DNA from: Tahibacter soli
GTDB lineage: Bacteria; Pseudomonadota; Gammaproteobacteria; Xanthomonadales; Rhodanobacteraceae
Length of the DNA: 64,000 nucleotides
Assembly: GCF_025717065.2 (NCBI RefSeq)
Contig: NZ_JAOVZO020000018.1
Coordinates: 1,240,001-1,304,000 of the forward strand
Direction: 5' to 3'
In this document: piece after piece, positions 1-8,052 of the stretch
Numbering within the stretch: position 1 is the stretch's first letter
Layout: each line of letters starts with the position of its first letter
Program-made: the position numbers and the translations under genes
The notes under the pieces: model-generated
Database searches by the model: none
What the model saw: the letters and a program-made list of their open reading frames with translations, nothing else
What the model was told of the DNA's origin: nothing

Positions 1-1
1 G

Positions 2-766
2 CAGCCGTCGGAACTGGCGACGTACCTGCGGTCGCTGCAGCGCGTCGGCGGCGGCGCGGCGCTGTTCGGCGACGACGCGGTGCGCGCCGCGCTCGCGCAG
101 TACGGCGCGGCGCCGGCCGACGCGCGCGTCGACACCGTCGTGAACCTCGACGCGGCGACGCTGCAGCGCGTGTTCGATCTGACGACGACGAGCAACGGCC
201 GCGCGCGCATCCTCGCGACCGCGCGCGCTGCGCTGTTCGCGGCCGGCGCGGCGCGCGACACGGGCGTCGCCGTGCTCACCGCGCTCGCGGGCGGCACGAA
301 TCCCGCGGCGATCGCGCAGGTACTCGCCGATCTCGCCGATCTCGACGCGTTCGCGATCGGCCAGCGCTACGGCGCCAAGACCGGGCAGACGCTGCCGACG
401 ACCAGCGGCGCCGACCAGCGCGTGTACCAGGACGTGCGCAACATCAACGGCCTCGCCGCCGGCCTCGTCGACGCGCTGACCGCGCTCGCCGGCGCGCCGG
501 CGCTGTTCGTCGCGGCGCAGGCGCAGACCGGCGATCCGGCCGCGCAGGCGACGCGCTACGCGCGCGCGCTCGACGGCGTCAACACGCGCGTCAACGCGGG
601 CATCGGCGCGTGGTTCGAACAGTTCGGACAGACCGACCAGGCGCCGTCGTTCGCGGTGGCGCTGCTCGCGTCGCTCGCGCAGCTGGCCGACCTGCCGGCG
701 CCGCTGCTCGTGCCCGTCGCGCAGGTGCGCAGCGCGGCCGGCACGCTGCGCGTCCTTGCATTCTGA
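2..766 (+). CDS. Unrecognised protein, 3' part only (5' end outside window)
   Basis: The frame is open from the first bases of the window to the TGA at 764-766, so the gene starts upstream; 254 residues are visible. They are rich in Ala, Asp, Leu and Thr, with no membrane segment, signal or catalytic motif that I can identify. It is probably a helical soluble protein. It lies 14 bp upstream of the next gene, which has its own ribosome site (GGAG), so the two are probably co-transcribed. A GTG at 80 could be read as a start, but the open frame before it has the same composition, so truncation by the window edge is the simpler reading. Function unknown. Confidence 0.6.
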   Translation, partial: QPSELATYLRSLQRVGGGAALFGDDAVRAALAQYGAAPADARVDTVVNLDAATLQRVFDLTTTSNGRARILATARAALFAAGAARDTGVAVLTALAGGTNPAAIAQVLADLADLDAFAIGQRYGAKTGQTLPTTSGADQRVYQDVRNINGLAAGLVDALTALAGAPALFVAAQAQTGDPAAQATRYARALDGVNTRVNAGIGAWFEQFGQTDQAPSFAVALLASLAQLADLPAPLLVPVAQVRSAAGTLRVLAF

Positions 767-780
767 AGACGGAGATATCC

Positions 781-1830
781 ATGTTCGGTTCGGAAATCCT
801 GGACGTCGCGATCGGTCTGTCGCTGATCTATCTGTTGCTGGCGTCGATCTGCAGCCTGCTGCGCGAACGCGCCGAGGCGCTGCTGAAAACGCGCGCGATC
901 GATCTCGAACGGGGCATCCGCTCGCTGCTCGACGATCCGGACGGCGTGATGGCCGCGAAGATCTACAACCATCCGCTCGTCAGCGGCCTGTTCGTCGGCA
1001 CGTACGACCCGAACGCGCTCAAGGGCGCCGGCGACGACAAGCGCATGCCGCGCGGCACGACGCTGCCGTCGTACATCCCGGCGAAGAACTTCGTCGGCGC
1101 GCTGCTCGATACCGTCGGCGGCACCTCGGCGGCCGACCTGCGCACCGCCGCGGCGACGATTCCCGACGACGCCGTGCGCAAGGTGATGCTGCATGCGCTC
1201 GACGACGCGGCCGGCGACGTCGCGCGCCTGCGCACGAATCTCGAAACGTGGTTCAACAACGGCATGGACAGCGTATCGAGCTGGTACCGGCGGCGCAGCC
1301 AGAACGTGATCATGCTGCTGGCGCTGGTCGCGACGGTCGTGGTCAACGCCAACACGCTGACGATCGTCGAACGCCTGTCGATCGACGATTCGCTGCGCGC
1401 GACGCTCGTGGCGCAAGCCGGCGACCGCGGCGGGCAGGGCGTCGCCGTCGCCGATCCGTACGCGCAGCTCGGCAAGCTCGGCCTGCCGCTGGGCTGGCAG
1501 GGCGGCTGGCCCGGCGCGCGCGGCAATCCGCTGGTCGCCGCGCCCGCCGCCGTCGGCTGGGCGTGGTGGTGGGAGCAGGTGCTGCAGCCGCTGATCGGGC
1601 TGCTCCTGACCGCGTTCGCGGTATCGCTCGGCGCGCCCGTATGGTTCGACGTGATGAACCGGCTGGTGTCGCTGCGCGCGTCGCTCAAGCCGCCCGAGAC
1701 GCCGGTGCCGGCCGCGCCGCCGAACGTGACGGTACAGATGGTGATGCCGGCGGCGGCGGGCGACTTGTCCAACAATGGAATTTCGCCGGCAGGCGCGGAA
1801 CCGAACGTCGCGAACGTTGTCGCAAAGTGA
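781..1830 (+). CDS. Conserved-looking inner-membrane protein of unknown function
   Basis: This is a 349-residue protein. I chose the ATG at 781 because GGAG lies just upstream and the protein then begins directly with a hydrophobic helix (about residues 5-27, ending in LLLASICSLLRE). Two further membrane segments lie near residues 175-195 and 258-285, with a large soluble segment between the first and second that carries a conserved-looking helical start (ERGIRSLLDDPDG). The C-terminal 60 residues are Pro/Ala/Val rich and cytoplasmic or periplasmic. A membrane protein that starts this way and has a cytosolic helical domain is common in bacteria without an assigned function. It follows the truncated gene by 14 bp and precedes a sigma factor gene by about 100 bp. 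Confidence 0.7.
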   Translation: MFGSEILDVAIGLSLIYLLLASICSLLRERAEALLKTRAIDLERGIRSLLDDPDGVMAAKIYNHPLVSGLFVGTYDPNALKGAGDDKRMPRGTTLPSYIPAKNFVGALLDTVGGTSAADLRTAAATIPDDAVRKVMLHALDDAAGDVARLRTNLETWFNNGMDSVSSWYRRRSQNVIMLLALVATVVVNANTLTIVERLSIDDSLRATLVAQAGDRGGQGVAVADPYAQLGKLGLPLGWQGGWPGARGNPLVAAPAAVGWAWWWEQVLQPLIGLLLTAFAVSLGAPVWFDVMNRLVSLRASLKPPETPVPAAPPNVTVQMVMPAAAGDLSNNGISPAGAEPNVANVVAK

Positions 1831-1932
1831 ACAATCGCCGCACGTTCGCTCCGACGACTGGCTTTCGTCCGCCGACTTGTTCATGATCGCCGTCGTCGGC
1901 GCCCGGTTTACCAGTCGCGAGAGGCATCCCCG

Positions 1933-2559
1933 ATGGAAGGAATGTCGGACGGTGAGAGACCCCCATCGGAACCTGCCGCGCCGGCCGTCTCCGAGTCCGA
2001 CGTCCTGCGCTGCCTGCCCGGCGTGCGCGCGATGATTCTGCGCATGACGCGCGACATCCACCTCGCCAACGACCTCGCCCAGGACGTCATGATCGCGATG
2101 GTTGTGGCCATTCGCGAGGGCCGCGTGAAGCAGCCCGAGGCGCTCGCCGGCTACGTCCATGAAACCGCGCGGCACATCGTCTACGCCGCTAACCGCAAGA
2201 TGCGGCCGATCTCCGTCGAGACGCTGCCCGAACACGAGTCGGCCTGGCTCGACGCGCCGCGCACGCCGCTCGACTACGTCGAGGAAGACGAGCTGCGGCG
2301 CTTCGCGCTCGAAGTGCTCGACGAACTGCCGGCGCAGCGCGACCGCGACCTCATCGTCGGCTTCTACGTCGACGGCCTCTCCAAGGCCGAACTGATGCAG
2401 CGGCTGTCGCTCGGCGCCGACCAGTTCGACAAGGTGATTTTTCGCGCGCGCACGCGGATGCGCGACCGGCTGCGCGAAAAAATGCAGGAAAAACGCGAGC
2501 AGGTGCGAGATACGGCGCCGCCGCGCGACCCTGATAGCGGCAAGTCGAGGCACGCATGA
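1933..2559 (+). CDS. RNA polymerase sigma factor, sigma-70/ECF family
   Basis: This 208-residue protein has the layout of an extracytoplasmic-function sigma factor. The region 2 helix is near residues 28-90 (MILRMTRDIHLANDLAQDVM matches the DxAQD-type core-binding segment), followed by an acidic linker. Region 4 is near 125-180 (LDELPAQRDRDLIVGFYVDGLSKAEL, then a second helix for the -35 element). The tail is Lys/Arg rich. The stop overlaps the next gene's ATG (ATGA at 2556-2559), a typical arrangement for a sigma factor translated together with its anti-sigma factor. The start has GAGAGG upstream; a second in-frame ATG at 1942 is possible. The target regulon cannot be read from the sequence. 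Confidence 0.85.
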   Translation: MEGMSDGERPPSEPAAPAVSESDVLRCLPGVRAMILRMTRDIHLANDLAQDVMIAMVVAIREGRVKQPEALAGYVHETARHIVYAANRKMRPISVETLPEHESAWLDAPRTPLDYVEEDELRRFALEVLDELPAQRDRDLIVGFYVDGLSKAELMQRLSLGADQFDKVIFRARTRMRDRLREKMQEKREQVRDTAPPRDPDSGKSRHA

Positions 2560-3197
2560 TCGAACCGCTCGACCATTATCTTCTGCGCGCCTATCTCGAC
2601 GGCGAGATGGACGAGGCGACCGCGCAGGCGTTCGAAATACGCCTGATCGAGCGGCCCGACCTCGCCGAGCTCGTCGACGCCGACTTCGCGCTCGGCGCGG
2701 GCCTCAGGGCGGCCGGCGTCGGCGATGCCAAGCCTGCGCCCGTCGCGAACGGCGTCGTGGCGCTGCCGGCGCGGCGCGCGGCACGACCGCTCGCCCAGGC
2801 CGGACCGTGGCTCGCGGCAGCCGGCGTCGCGCTGGCGATAGGCCTCGGTGCCGGGCGCATGCTGCGACCCGAGCTGCCGCAGCCGCCGGCGCTCGTCGCG
2901 GCGACGCTCGTGCAGGTCGACAAGAATCGCAGCGCGCCGGGCGGTGCGATCGAGGCGCGCATTCCGGCGAGCGGCAGCGTCGTGCTGCTCGTGCCGGTCG
3001 CCGCCGTCGACGCCTGTCCGGTGCGCGTGGAAATCCGCCAGGGCGCCGGCACGCTCGCCGCCGATGCGACGACCGACAGCTTCGGCTACGCGAATCTCGT
3101 CGTCGACGCGGCGCGTCTGATGCCCGGTCCCGCCGAGATCGAAGTCGGCTGCGTGGGCGGCAAGCCGGCGAAATACGCGATGACGTTCGTGCGCTGA
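2556..3197 (+). CDS. Putative membrane-anchored anti-sigma factor
   Basis: This 213-residue protein is translationally coupled to the sigma factor by a 4-base overlap. The N-terminal 60 residues (LLRAYLDGEMDEATAQAFE) resemble the short helical anti-sigma/zinc-finger-like domain that binds ECF sigma factors, but I do not see the HxxxCxxC zinc site. A single membrane helix follows at about residues 88-108 (AAAGVALAIGLGAGRML), then a periplasmic domain of about 100 residues with two Cys (VDACPVRVEI and VGCVGGKPA) that could form a disulfide. This topology fits an envelope-stress sensor. The assignment rests mainly on gene order and layout. Confidence 0.65.
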   Translation: MIEPLDHYLLRAYLDGEMDEATAQAFEIRLIERPDLAELVDADFALGAGLRAAGVGDAKPAPVANGVVALPARRAARPLAQAGPWLAAAGVALAIGLGAGRMLRPELPQPPALVAATLVQVDKNRSAPGGAIEARIPASGSVVLLVPVAAVDACPVRVEIRQGAGTLAADATTDSFGYANLVVDAARLMPGPAEIEVGCVGGKPAKYAMTFVR

Positions 3198-3243
3198 CCG
3201 ATGGGCCGCGTATGATGTCGGCTTCCTTCGGCGTGCATCGCGC

Positions 3244-4185
3244 ATGGACACGTTGCTGCATCTCGTCACCGAATACGGCCTCGTCGTCGTCTTCCTGAGC
3301 GTGCTGCTCGACCAGGGCGGCATCCCGGTGCCGGCCTATCCGCCGATCATCGTCACGAGCGCGCTCGCGGTCGACGCGGGCGACAGCGTGCTGGCGATAC
3401 TCGTCGTGGCGACGCTGGCCGCGGTGATCGCCGACTCCCTGTGGTTTTCGGCCGGCCGGCGCATCGGTGCGCGCATGGTGCGACTGATGTGCCGCCTGTC
3501 GCTGTCGCCCGATTCGTGCGTGCGCACGACGCGCGGCATCTACGCGCGCTGGGGGCCGGCGTCGCTGACGGTCGCGAAATTCGTGCCGGGCTTCGCCGCG
3601 GTCGCCACGACGCTCGCCGGCGAAACCGGCACGAGCGTGCGGCGCTTCGTACTGTACGACGGCATCGGCGCGCTCTTTTGGAGCGCCGTCGCCGTCGCGC
3701 TCGGCGTCGTCTTCCACGGCGCGGTCGAAAGCCTGCTCAATCGCCTGGACGAACTCGGCCGCTACGGCCTCATGCTCGTCGTCGCGGGCCTCGCCGCGTT
3801 CGTCGCGTGGAAATGGCTCAACCGGCAGCGCGTGCTGCGCCAGTTGCGCATGGCGCGCATCTCGCCGATGGAGCTGTACGACCTGATGGAAAAGGGCGCC
3901 GCGCCGCTGATCCTCGACGTGCGCACCGAACAGCAGCGCGCGAGTACCGGCTGGATTCCCGGCGCGGTATTCGTGTCGACGCCCGACGCGACCGGCGTCG
4001 CGCCGCACGACGAGGTGGTGATCTATTGCGACTGCCCGAACGAAGTGTCGGCCGCCGTGCTCGCGCGGGAACTTAAAAAACAGGGCTTCAAGCGCGTGCG
4101 GCCGCTGGCCGGCGGCTTCGAGGCGTGGCGCGCGTCGGGCCATCGCTACGACGGCCCGGCCGGCGGCGCGGAAGCGGCGGCATGA
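3244..4185 (+). CDS. DedA-family membrane protein fused to a rhodanese domain
   Basis: This 313-residue protein has two parts. Residues 1-205 are a DedA/SNARE-associated (VTT) membrane domain. The GGIPVPAYPP re-entrant-loop segment, the RxxPG-type motif (AKFVPGFAAVATTLAGETG) and the final helices (YDGIGALFWSAVAVALG) are all visible. DedA proteins are linked to lipid carrier recycling and envelope homeostasis. Residues 210-305 are a rhodanese-like domain: LILDVRTEQQR is the first CH2 motif, and VIYCDCPNE holds the catalytic loop with the active-site Cys, followed by LAGGFEAWRASG. Such fusions are known in proteobacteria. The stop overlaps the next gene (ATGA). Confidence 0.85.
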   Translation: MDTLLHLVTEYGLVVVFLSVLLDQGGIPVPAYPPIIVTSALAVDAGDSVLAILVVATLAAVIADSLWFSAGRRIGARMVRLMCRLSLSPDSCVRTTRGIYARWGPASLTVAKFVPGFAAVATTLAGETGTSVRRFVLYDGIGALFWSAVAVALGVVFHGAVESLLNRLDELGRYGLMLVVAGLAAFVAWKWLNRQRVLRQLRMARISPMELYDLMEKGAAPLILDVRTEQQRASTGWIPGAVFVSTPDATGVAPHDEVVIYCDCPNEVSAAVLARELKKQGFKRVRPLAGGFEAWRASGHRYDGPAGGAEAAA

Positions 4186-4697
4186 GCGTCTACGTCGTGC
4201 TGCTGCGCGCGGTCAACGTCGGCGGCACCGGCAAGCTGCCGATGAGCGAGTTGAAGACGTTGTGCGAGGCGGCCGGCCTGAAAAACGTGCAGACGTACAT
4301 CGCGAGCGGCAACGTCGTGTGCGAAAGCGGCGCGACGGCGGCGACGGTGAAGAAGAAGCTCGAAGCGGCGCTCGCGGACTACGCCGGCAAACCGGTCGGC
4401 GTGCTCGTGCGCGATCCCGAAGAAATGGCGCGGGTGCTCGCCGACAATCCGTTTCCGAAGTCCGCGCCGAACCGCACCGTCGCGATCTTTCTCGATGCGG
4501 CGCCGCCCGCCGACGCGATCGCGCAGGCGAAGCACCGCGAGGGAGAAGAAATCGCCCTGGGCCGGCGCGAGATCTACGTGCACTACGGCGACGGCATGGC
4601 GTCGTCCAAGCTCGTGCTGCCCGCGGCGAAGGCCGGAACCGCGCGCAATCTCAACACCGTCGCGAAGCTCGCGCAGATGGCGGCGGCGCGGCGCTGA
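4182..4697 (+). CDS. DUF1697 family protein
   Basis: This 171-residue protein is typical of DUF1697. The opening VVLLRAVNVGGTGKLPM, the YIASGNVV strand, the PVGVLVRDPEE segment and the closing SSKLVLPAAKAGTARNLNTVAKL are hallmark positions of that family. No biochemical role is established. The ATG at 4182 overlaps the DedA-rhodanese stop by four bases, so the pair is translationally coupled. An upstream in-frame start at 4125 would only add residues translated from the other gene's frame. It is convergent with the broken VOC gene, 9 bp away. Confidence 0.85.
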   Translation: MSVYVVLLRAVNVGGTGKLPMSELKTLCEAAGLKNVQTYIASGNVVCESGATAATVKKKLEAALADYAGKPVGVLVRDPEEMARVLADNPFPKSAPNRTVAIFLDAAPPADAIAQAKHREGEEIALGRREIYVHYGDGMASSKLVLPAAKAGTARNLNTVAKLAQMAAARR

Positions 4698-4706
4698 GAC
4701 GACGGT

Positions 4707-5102
4707 TCAGCCGGCCGGCCGCATCGGTTCGCCGATCGACCAGCGATGGCCGAACGGGTCGGCGATCTGGCCGTAGCGCTGGCCCCAGAACTGCATTTCG
4801 AGCGGGATGACGACGCTGGCGCCGGCCGCGAGCGCGCGCTGCCACAGCGCATCGGCGTCGGCGACTTCGACGTGCACGACGACGGCCGCCGGCTTTTCGA
4901 CCGGTTGGCCGTACTCGGGAAAAAAGTCCCAAAGGAACAAATCCGCATCGTTCACGCGCAGGTGCGCTTACATCACGCGCGCGCCGTCCTCGGCGAGCGA
5001 CACGCGTATTTCCTCGGCGCCGAACGCGGCCTTGTAGAACGCGATCGCCTTCCGTCCGCCGTCGACGGCGAGACAGGGCACCAGTCCGCTCGTCTTGTGC
5101 AT
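4707..5102 (-). pseudogene. VOC/PhnB-like glyoxalase-fold gene interrupted by an in-frame stop
   Basis: The minus frame from the ATG at 5102 reads as a 131-residue vicinal-oxygen-chelate (PhnB-like) protein. The opening CLAVDGGRKAIAFYKAAFGA is the family's first repeat, and the end (FWGQRYGQIADPFGHRWSIG) is its last strand pair. In the middle, codon 45 is TAA (TTA on the plus strand at 4968-4970), after GARVM and before AHLRVNDADLF. The frame is unbroken on both sides, so this is a point or short substitution, not a frameshift. In related proteins this position is inside the strand leading to the metal site, so the product should be non-functional. A sequencing error is the alternative. Confidence 0.75.
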
Positions 5103-5145
5103 GGCAGGCTCCGCGGCGTCGCAAAGGGCAGGCGCCGCGATCGTA

Positions 5146-7320
5146 TCACCGCGCGATGCCCAGATCGCGGTAGAAAGCCTCGGCGTTCGGCTTGCGGCCG
5201 AGAAACCGCTCGACGAGCACTTCGGGATTTTCGGTGCCGCCGGGTTCGAGTACGGCGCGCCGGTAGCGCGCGCCGACGGCCGGGTCGTCGATGCGCGGCG
5301 CGAACGCGGTGTAGAGGTCCTGCGCGTAGACGAGCGACCACAGGTAGCCATAGTACGCCGCGTCGTAGCCGCCCATCAGCGGCAGGAAGCTCGCCTGCGG
5401 CGTCACGCCGCGCACCGGCGCGAGCGCGGTATATTTTTTCGCAAACTGCCGCCAGCGGCGCGTGGTGTCGCCGCCGGCGTCCGGGCCGTGCAGCGACAGG
5501 TCGTACGCGGCGAACATCGCCTGGCGCGTCCACGTCGCGCCGGCCGACGCGTAGCGCGCGGCGACGAGTCGTGCCGCGAGATCGGCCGGCAGCGGCGCGC
5601 CGTCGCCGACGCGGCCCGACACGCGCGCGAGCACGTCGGGATGCCACGCCCAGTTCTCGAAGATCTGCGACGGCGCTTCGGTGAAGTCCATGCGCGTGTT
5701 CGCGCCGTACAGCGTCGCGTAGCGCGCCGTCGACAGCGTCGTGTGCATGACGTGGCCGAACTCGTGGAAGAAGTCGGCGAGTTCGCGGTGCGAGAACAGC
5801 GCGGGTTCGCCGGGCGCCGCGGCCGGGCCGTTGCCGATGATCGACGAGACCGGTCGCGTGTACGTGCCGTCGGGTCGCAGACGCCCGGAACGCAGCGCGA
5901 AGTTCGCCGGCCGCAGAAATTTGCCGGCGCGCGGCGCGAGATCGAGATAGAACTCGCCGATCGTCGCGTCGCCGTCGACGATCGCATAGCGCTCGACCCC
6001 GTCGGCCCACGCCCGCGCCGGTTCGATATTCACGAAGCGCAGCGAAAACAGCCGCTCGTATTCGCGCAGCACGGCCGGCACGACGCGCTCGACCGGGAAA
6101 TAGCGCCTCAGCGCTTCGCTGTCGATCGCGAAGCGCGCGCGTTCGTCGCGCGTCTGATAGTACGCATAGTCCCATTGTGCAAAAGCGCCCAGATCGCCGT
6201 CGGCGCGCTTGATCGACGCCAGGTGCGCGATCTCCTCGCGGGCGCGCGGCAGGAGCGTCGCGTCGACGTCGTCGACGAGCGCGAGCGCGCGTTCGGGCGT
6301 CGCGGCCATGCGCGTGGCGAGCTGGCAGGTCGCCCAGTCGCGGCAGCCGGCGAGGCGCGCGATGTCGCGGCGCAGCGCGAGCGCGGCTTCGAGCCGGCGC
6401 ACGTTCGCCCGGCCGCCGATCGCGAAGTACGCGCGCCAGTAACGCTCGCGCGCCGCTGCCGGCGCGTGGCGCATGACGAGTTCGTAGCGATGGTTGTCGA
6501 CCGGCACGGCGTAGCCGTCGCCGGCGCGCGCGAGCGACGCGCGCGCCGATTCCGGCAGCGCGGCGATTTCCGCGGCCGAGAAGACGACCGTGCGGCGGTC
6601 GGCGCCGAGCGCCGCGATATAGCCGCTTTCGAGTTTCTGCAGACGTTCGAGCAGCGTGCGCAGGCGCGCGCGCCGTTGCGGCGGCAACGCCGCGCCGCTT
6701 CGCCGGCCGGCCTCGGCATAGTGCGCGGCGAGCGCGCGGTCGATGGCATCGGGCGCGTCGCGCGCGGCGGCGGCAGCGGCGGCGTAGAGCACGGGATCGC
6801 CGGCGAGTTCGATGCGCAACGCGGCGACGGCGCCGGCACAGTCGGAAGCCGCCGCGCGGACGGCGTCGTCGGCGGAGATATCGGCCAGAAGGCGCTGCGC
6901 GACCAGCGCCTCGTCGAGCGCGGCGACGGCGTTTTCGGTCGCGAGCACGACCGCGAACGGCGGTTGCGCGGGTCGCGCCGCGAGCTGCGCGCGCGTCGCG
7001 GCGAGCGCGTCGGCGCAGGTCGCCGCGATCTGCGCGGGCGGCGCGTGCCAGTCGAATGGCGCGTCGGTCGCGTGCGCGGCGGGACCGCCGATGAGGACAC
7101 CCCAGATCAGGACACCCCGGACCTGGACCCCCGGGACCTGGACACCCAAGGTACGGACGCTCCGGACGGGGACGTCCGTCGACCCGCAAATCCGGACCTG
7201 GACACCCAGGATTCGCCGGACCTGGACACCCAGGATTCGAACCTGGACACCCAGGATTCGGACGAGAACGCCCGTCAACCCGCAAAAAAGGACACCCGTC
7301 AACCGGCCGACGATCGTCAT
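5146..7320 (-). CDS. M3-family zinc metallopeptidase (oligopeptidase), start uncertain
   Basis: The conserved body (about 640 residues, from near 7070 to 5146) is an M3 oligopeptidase. The zinc site HEFGH is at 5752-5766, and the downstream family segments LSTARYATLYG, DFTEAPSQIFENW and the C-terminal MGGYDAAYYGYLWSLVYAQDL are present. These enzymes cleave short peptides. A small hydrophobic stretch ending in Ala-His-Ala (GVLIGGPAAHA) looks like the end of a signal peptide, suggesting a periplasmic enzyme. Upstream of it the frame consists entirely of the repeat array, with ATG codons at 7320 and 7443 inside two repeat copies and a TTG at 7149. No clear native start remains. I give the nearer ATG; the true N-terminus is unresolved. 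Confidence 0.8.
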   Translation of the reverse strand: MTIVGRLTGVLFCGLTGVLVRILGVQVRILGVQVRRILGVQVRICGSTDVPVRSVRTLGVQVPGVQVRGVLIWGVLIGGPAAHATDAPFDWHAPPAQIAATCADALAATRAQLAARPAQPPFAVVLATENAVAALDEALVAQRLLADISADDAVRAAASDCAGAVAALRIELAGDPVLYAAAAAAARDAPDAIDRALAAHYAEAGRRSGAALPPQRRARLRTLLERLQKLESGYIAALGADRRTVVFSAAEIAALPESARASLARAGDGYAVPVDNHRYELVMRHAPAAARERYWRAYFAIGGRANVRRLEAALALRRDIARLAGCRDWATCQLATRMAATPERALALVDDVDATLLPRAREEIAHLASIKRADGDLGAFAQWDYAYYQTRDERARFAIDSEALRRYFPVERVVPAVLREYERLFSLRFVNIEPARAWADGVERYAIVDGDATIGEFYLDLAPRAGKFLRPANFALRSGRLRPDGTYTRPVSSIIGNGPAAAPGEPALFSHRELADFFHEFGHVMHTTLSTARYATLYGANTRMDFTEAPSQIFENWAWHPDVLARVSGRVGDGAPLPADLAARLVAARYASAGATWTRQAMFAAYDLSLHGPDAGGDTTRRWRQFAKKYTALAPVRGVTPQASFLPLMGGYDAAYYGYLWSLVYAQDLYTAFAPRIDDPAVGARYRRAVLEPGGTENPEVLVERFLGRKPNAEAFYRDLGIAR

Positions 7321-7479
7321 CGCTTCCCCCGAACCCAGCGTACGCAGTCTCGCGAGGATTCGAACCTGGACACCCAGGATTCGGACGAAAACACCCGTCA
7401 ACCCGCAAAAAAGGACACCTGCCAACCGGCCGACGATCGTCATCGCTTCCCCCGAACCCAGCGTACGCAGTCTCGCGAG
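7100..7479. repeat. Tandem repeat array built on GGACACCC/GGATTCG units, with a 123-bp direct duplication
   Basis: The element GGACACCC (or GGACACC-like) recurs about a dozen times from 7095 to 7420, often as ACCTGGACACCCAGGATTCG. Within this, 7232-7354 and 7355-7477 are tandem copies of a 123-bp unit with only a few differences (GAGAACGCCC versus GAAAACACCC, ACCCGTC versus ACCTGCC). 123 is a multiple of three, so the minus frame stays open through both. CCTGG-ACAC-CCAGG and CCAGG-ATTCGAA-CCTGG form short hairpins. It is not CRISPR-like: there are no constant repeats with unique spacers. Confidence 0.85.
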
Positions 7480-7666
7480 TGTAGGGCCGGAACGGGCTAG
7501 CGGCCCGTGCAGTTTGCATAACGCACGACGCGCGTCAGGCGAATTGCAGCGGTGGCGGATGGACGATTTGGCGTCATTGCAGGGTTTGCGCGCAGGAATG
7601 GAATTTGCGGTAGCTGGTATGCCGCGCTCGACCCGGACCGCGGACGATTGCCGACGGAGAGACTCA

Positions 7667-8014
7667 ATGAACGTTTACGATCAGAACGCCCACGCCCTGC
7701 ACACCCTTTCCGAAACGACGGAATATGCCGCCGCTCCGGCGCCCAAGCGCACGAGCCGCCGCGGCTTCGCGTCGATGGATCGCAGCCGCCAGCGCGAGAT
7801 CGCGAGCGCCGGCGGCCGCGCCGCGCACGAACGCGGCACTGCGCACACCTTCACCTCGGAAGAAGCGCGCGACGCCGGCCGCAAGGGCGGCGTGTCGATC
7901 AGCCGCGACCGCGAGCACATGGCCGCGATCGGCCGCAAGGGCGGCGAGGCGCGCGGCGCTTCGGCGAAGCGCACGGCCGACCAGCCGGCGCCGCCGCCGC
8001 AGCAGCAGCCGTAA
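7667..8014 (+). CDS. KGG-motif stress-induced protein
   Basis: This 115-residue, very hydrophilic protein is chosen from the ATG at 7667, with a purine-rich GACGGAGAG just upstream. It carries repeated small-residue/KGG modules of the stress-induced acidophilic repeat (YciG-like) family: RGFASMDRSRQREIASAGGR near 50, ARDAGRKGGVSISRDREHM near 82, then AIGRKGGEARG. Proteins of this type accumulate in stationary phase or stress and are intrinsically disordered. The tail is Pro/Gln rich. An upstream extension to the GTG/ATG codons before 7667 lacks any motif and was not used. Confidence 0.85.
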   Translation: MNVYDQNAHALHTLSETTEYAAAPAPKRTSRRGFASMDRSRQREIASAGGRAAHERGTAHTFTSEEARDAGRKGGVSISRDREHMAAIGRKGGEARGASAKRTADQPAPPPQQQP

Positions 8015-8052
8015 ATCGCAAAGCGTTGTTCGCCGGACGGACTCTGCCCCCT

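Noticed and set aside
4968-4970. Recoding of the TAA in the VOC gene (selenocysteine or pyrrolysine)
   Set aside because: TAA is neither UGA nor UAG, and no special RNA structure or programme is apparent. A mutation is simpler.
7228-7260. tRNA gene in the repeat array (T-arm-like CCAGGTTCGAATCCTGG on the minus strand)
   Set aside because: Only the T-arm is present. No acceptor, D or anticodon arms can be drawn, and the motif is repeated.
7100-7479. CRISPR array
   Set aside because: The repeats are interleaved and degenerate. No unique spacers of constant length and no cas genes are present.
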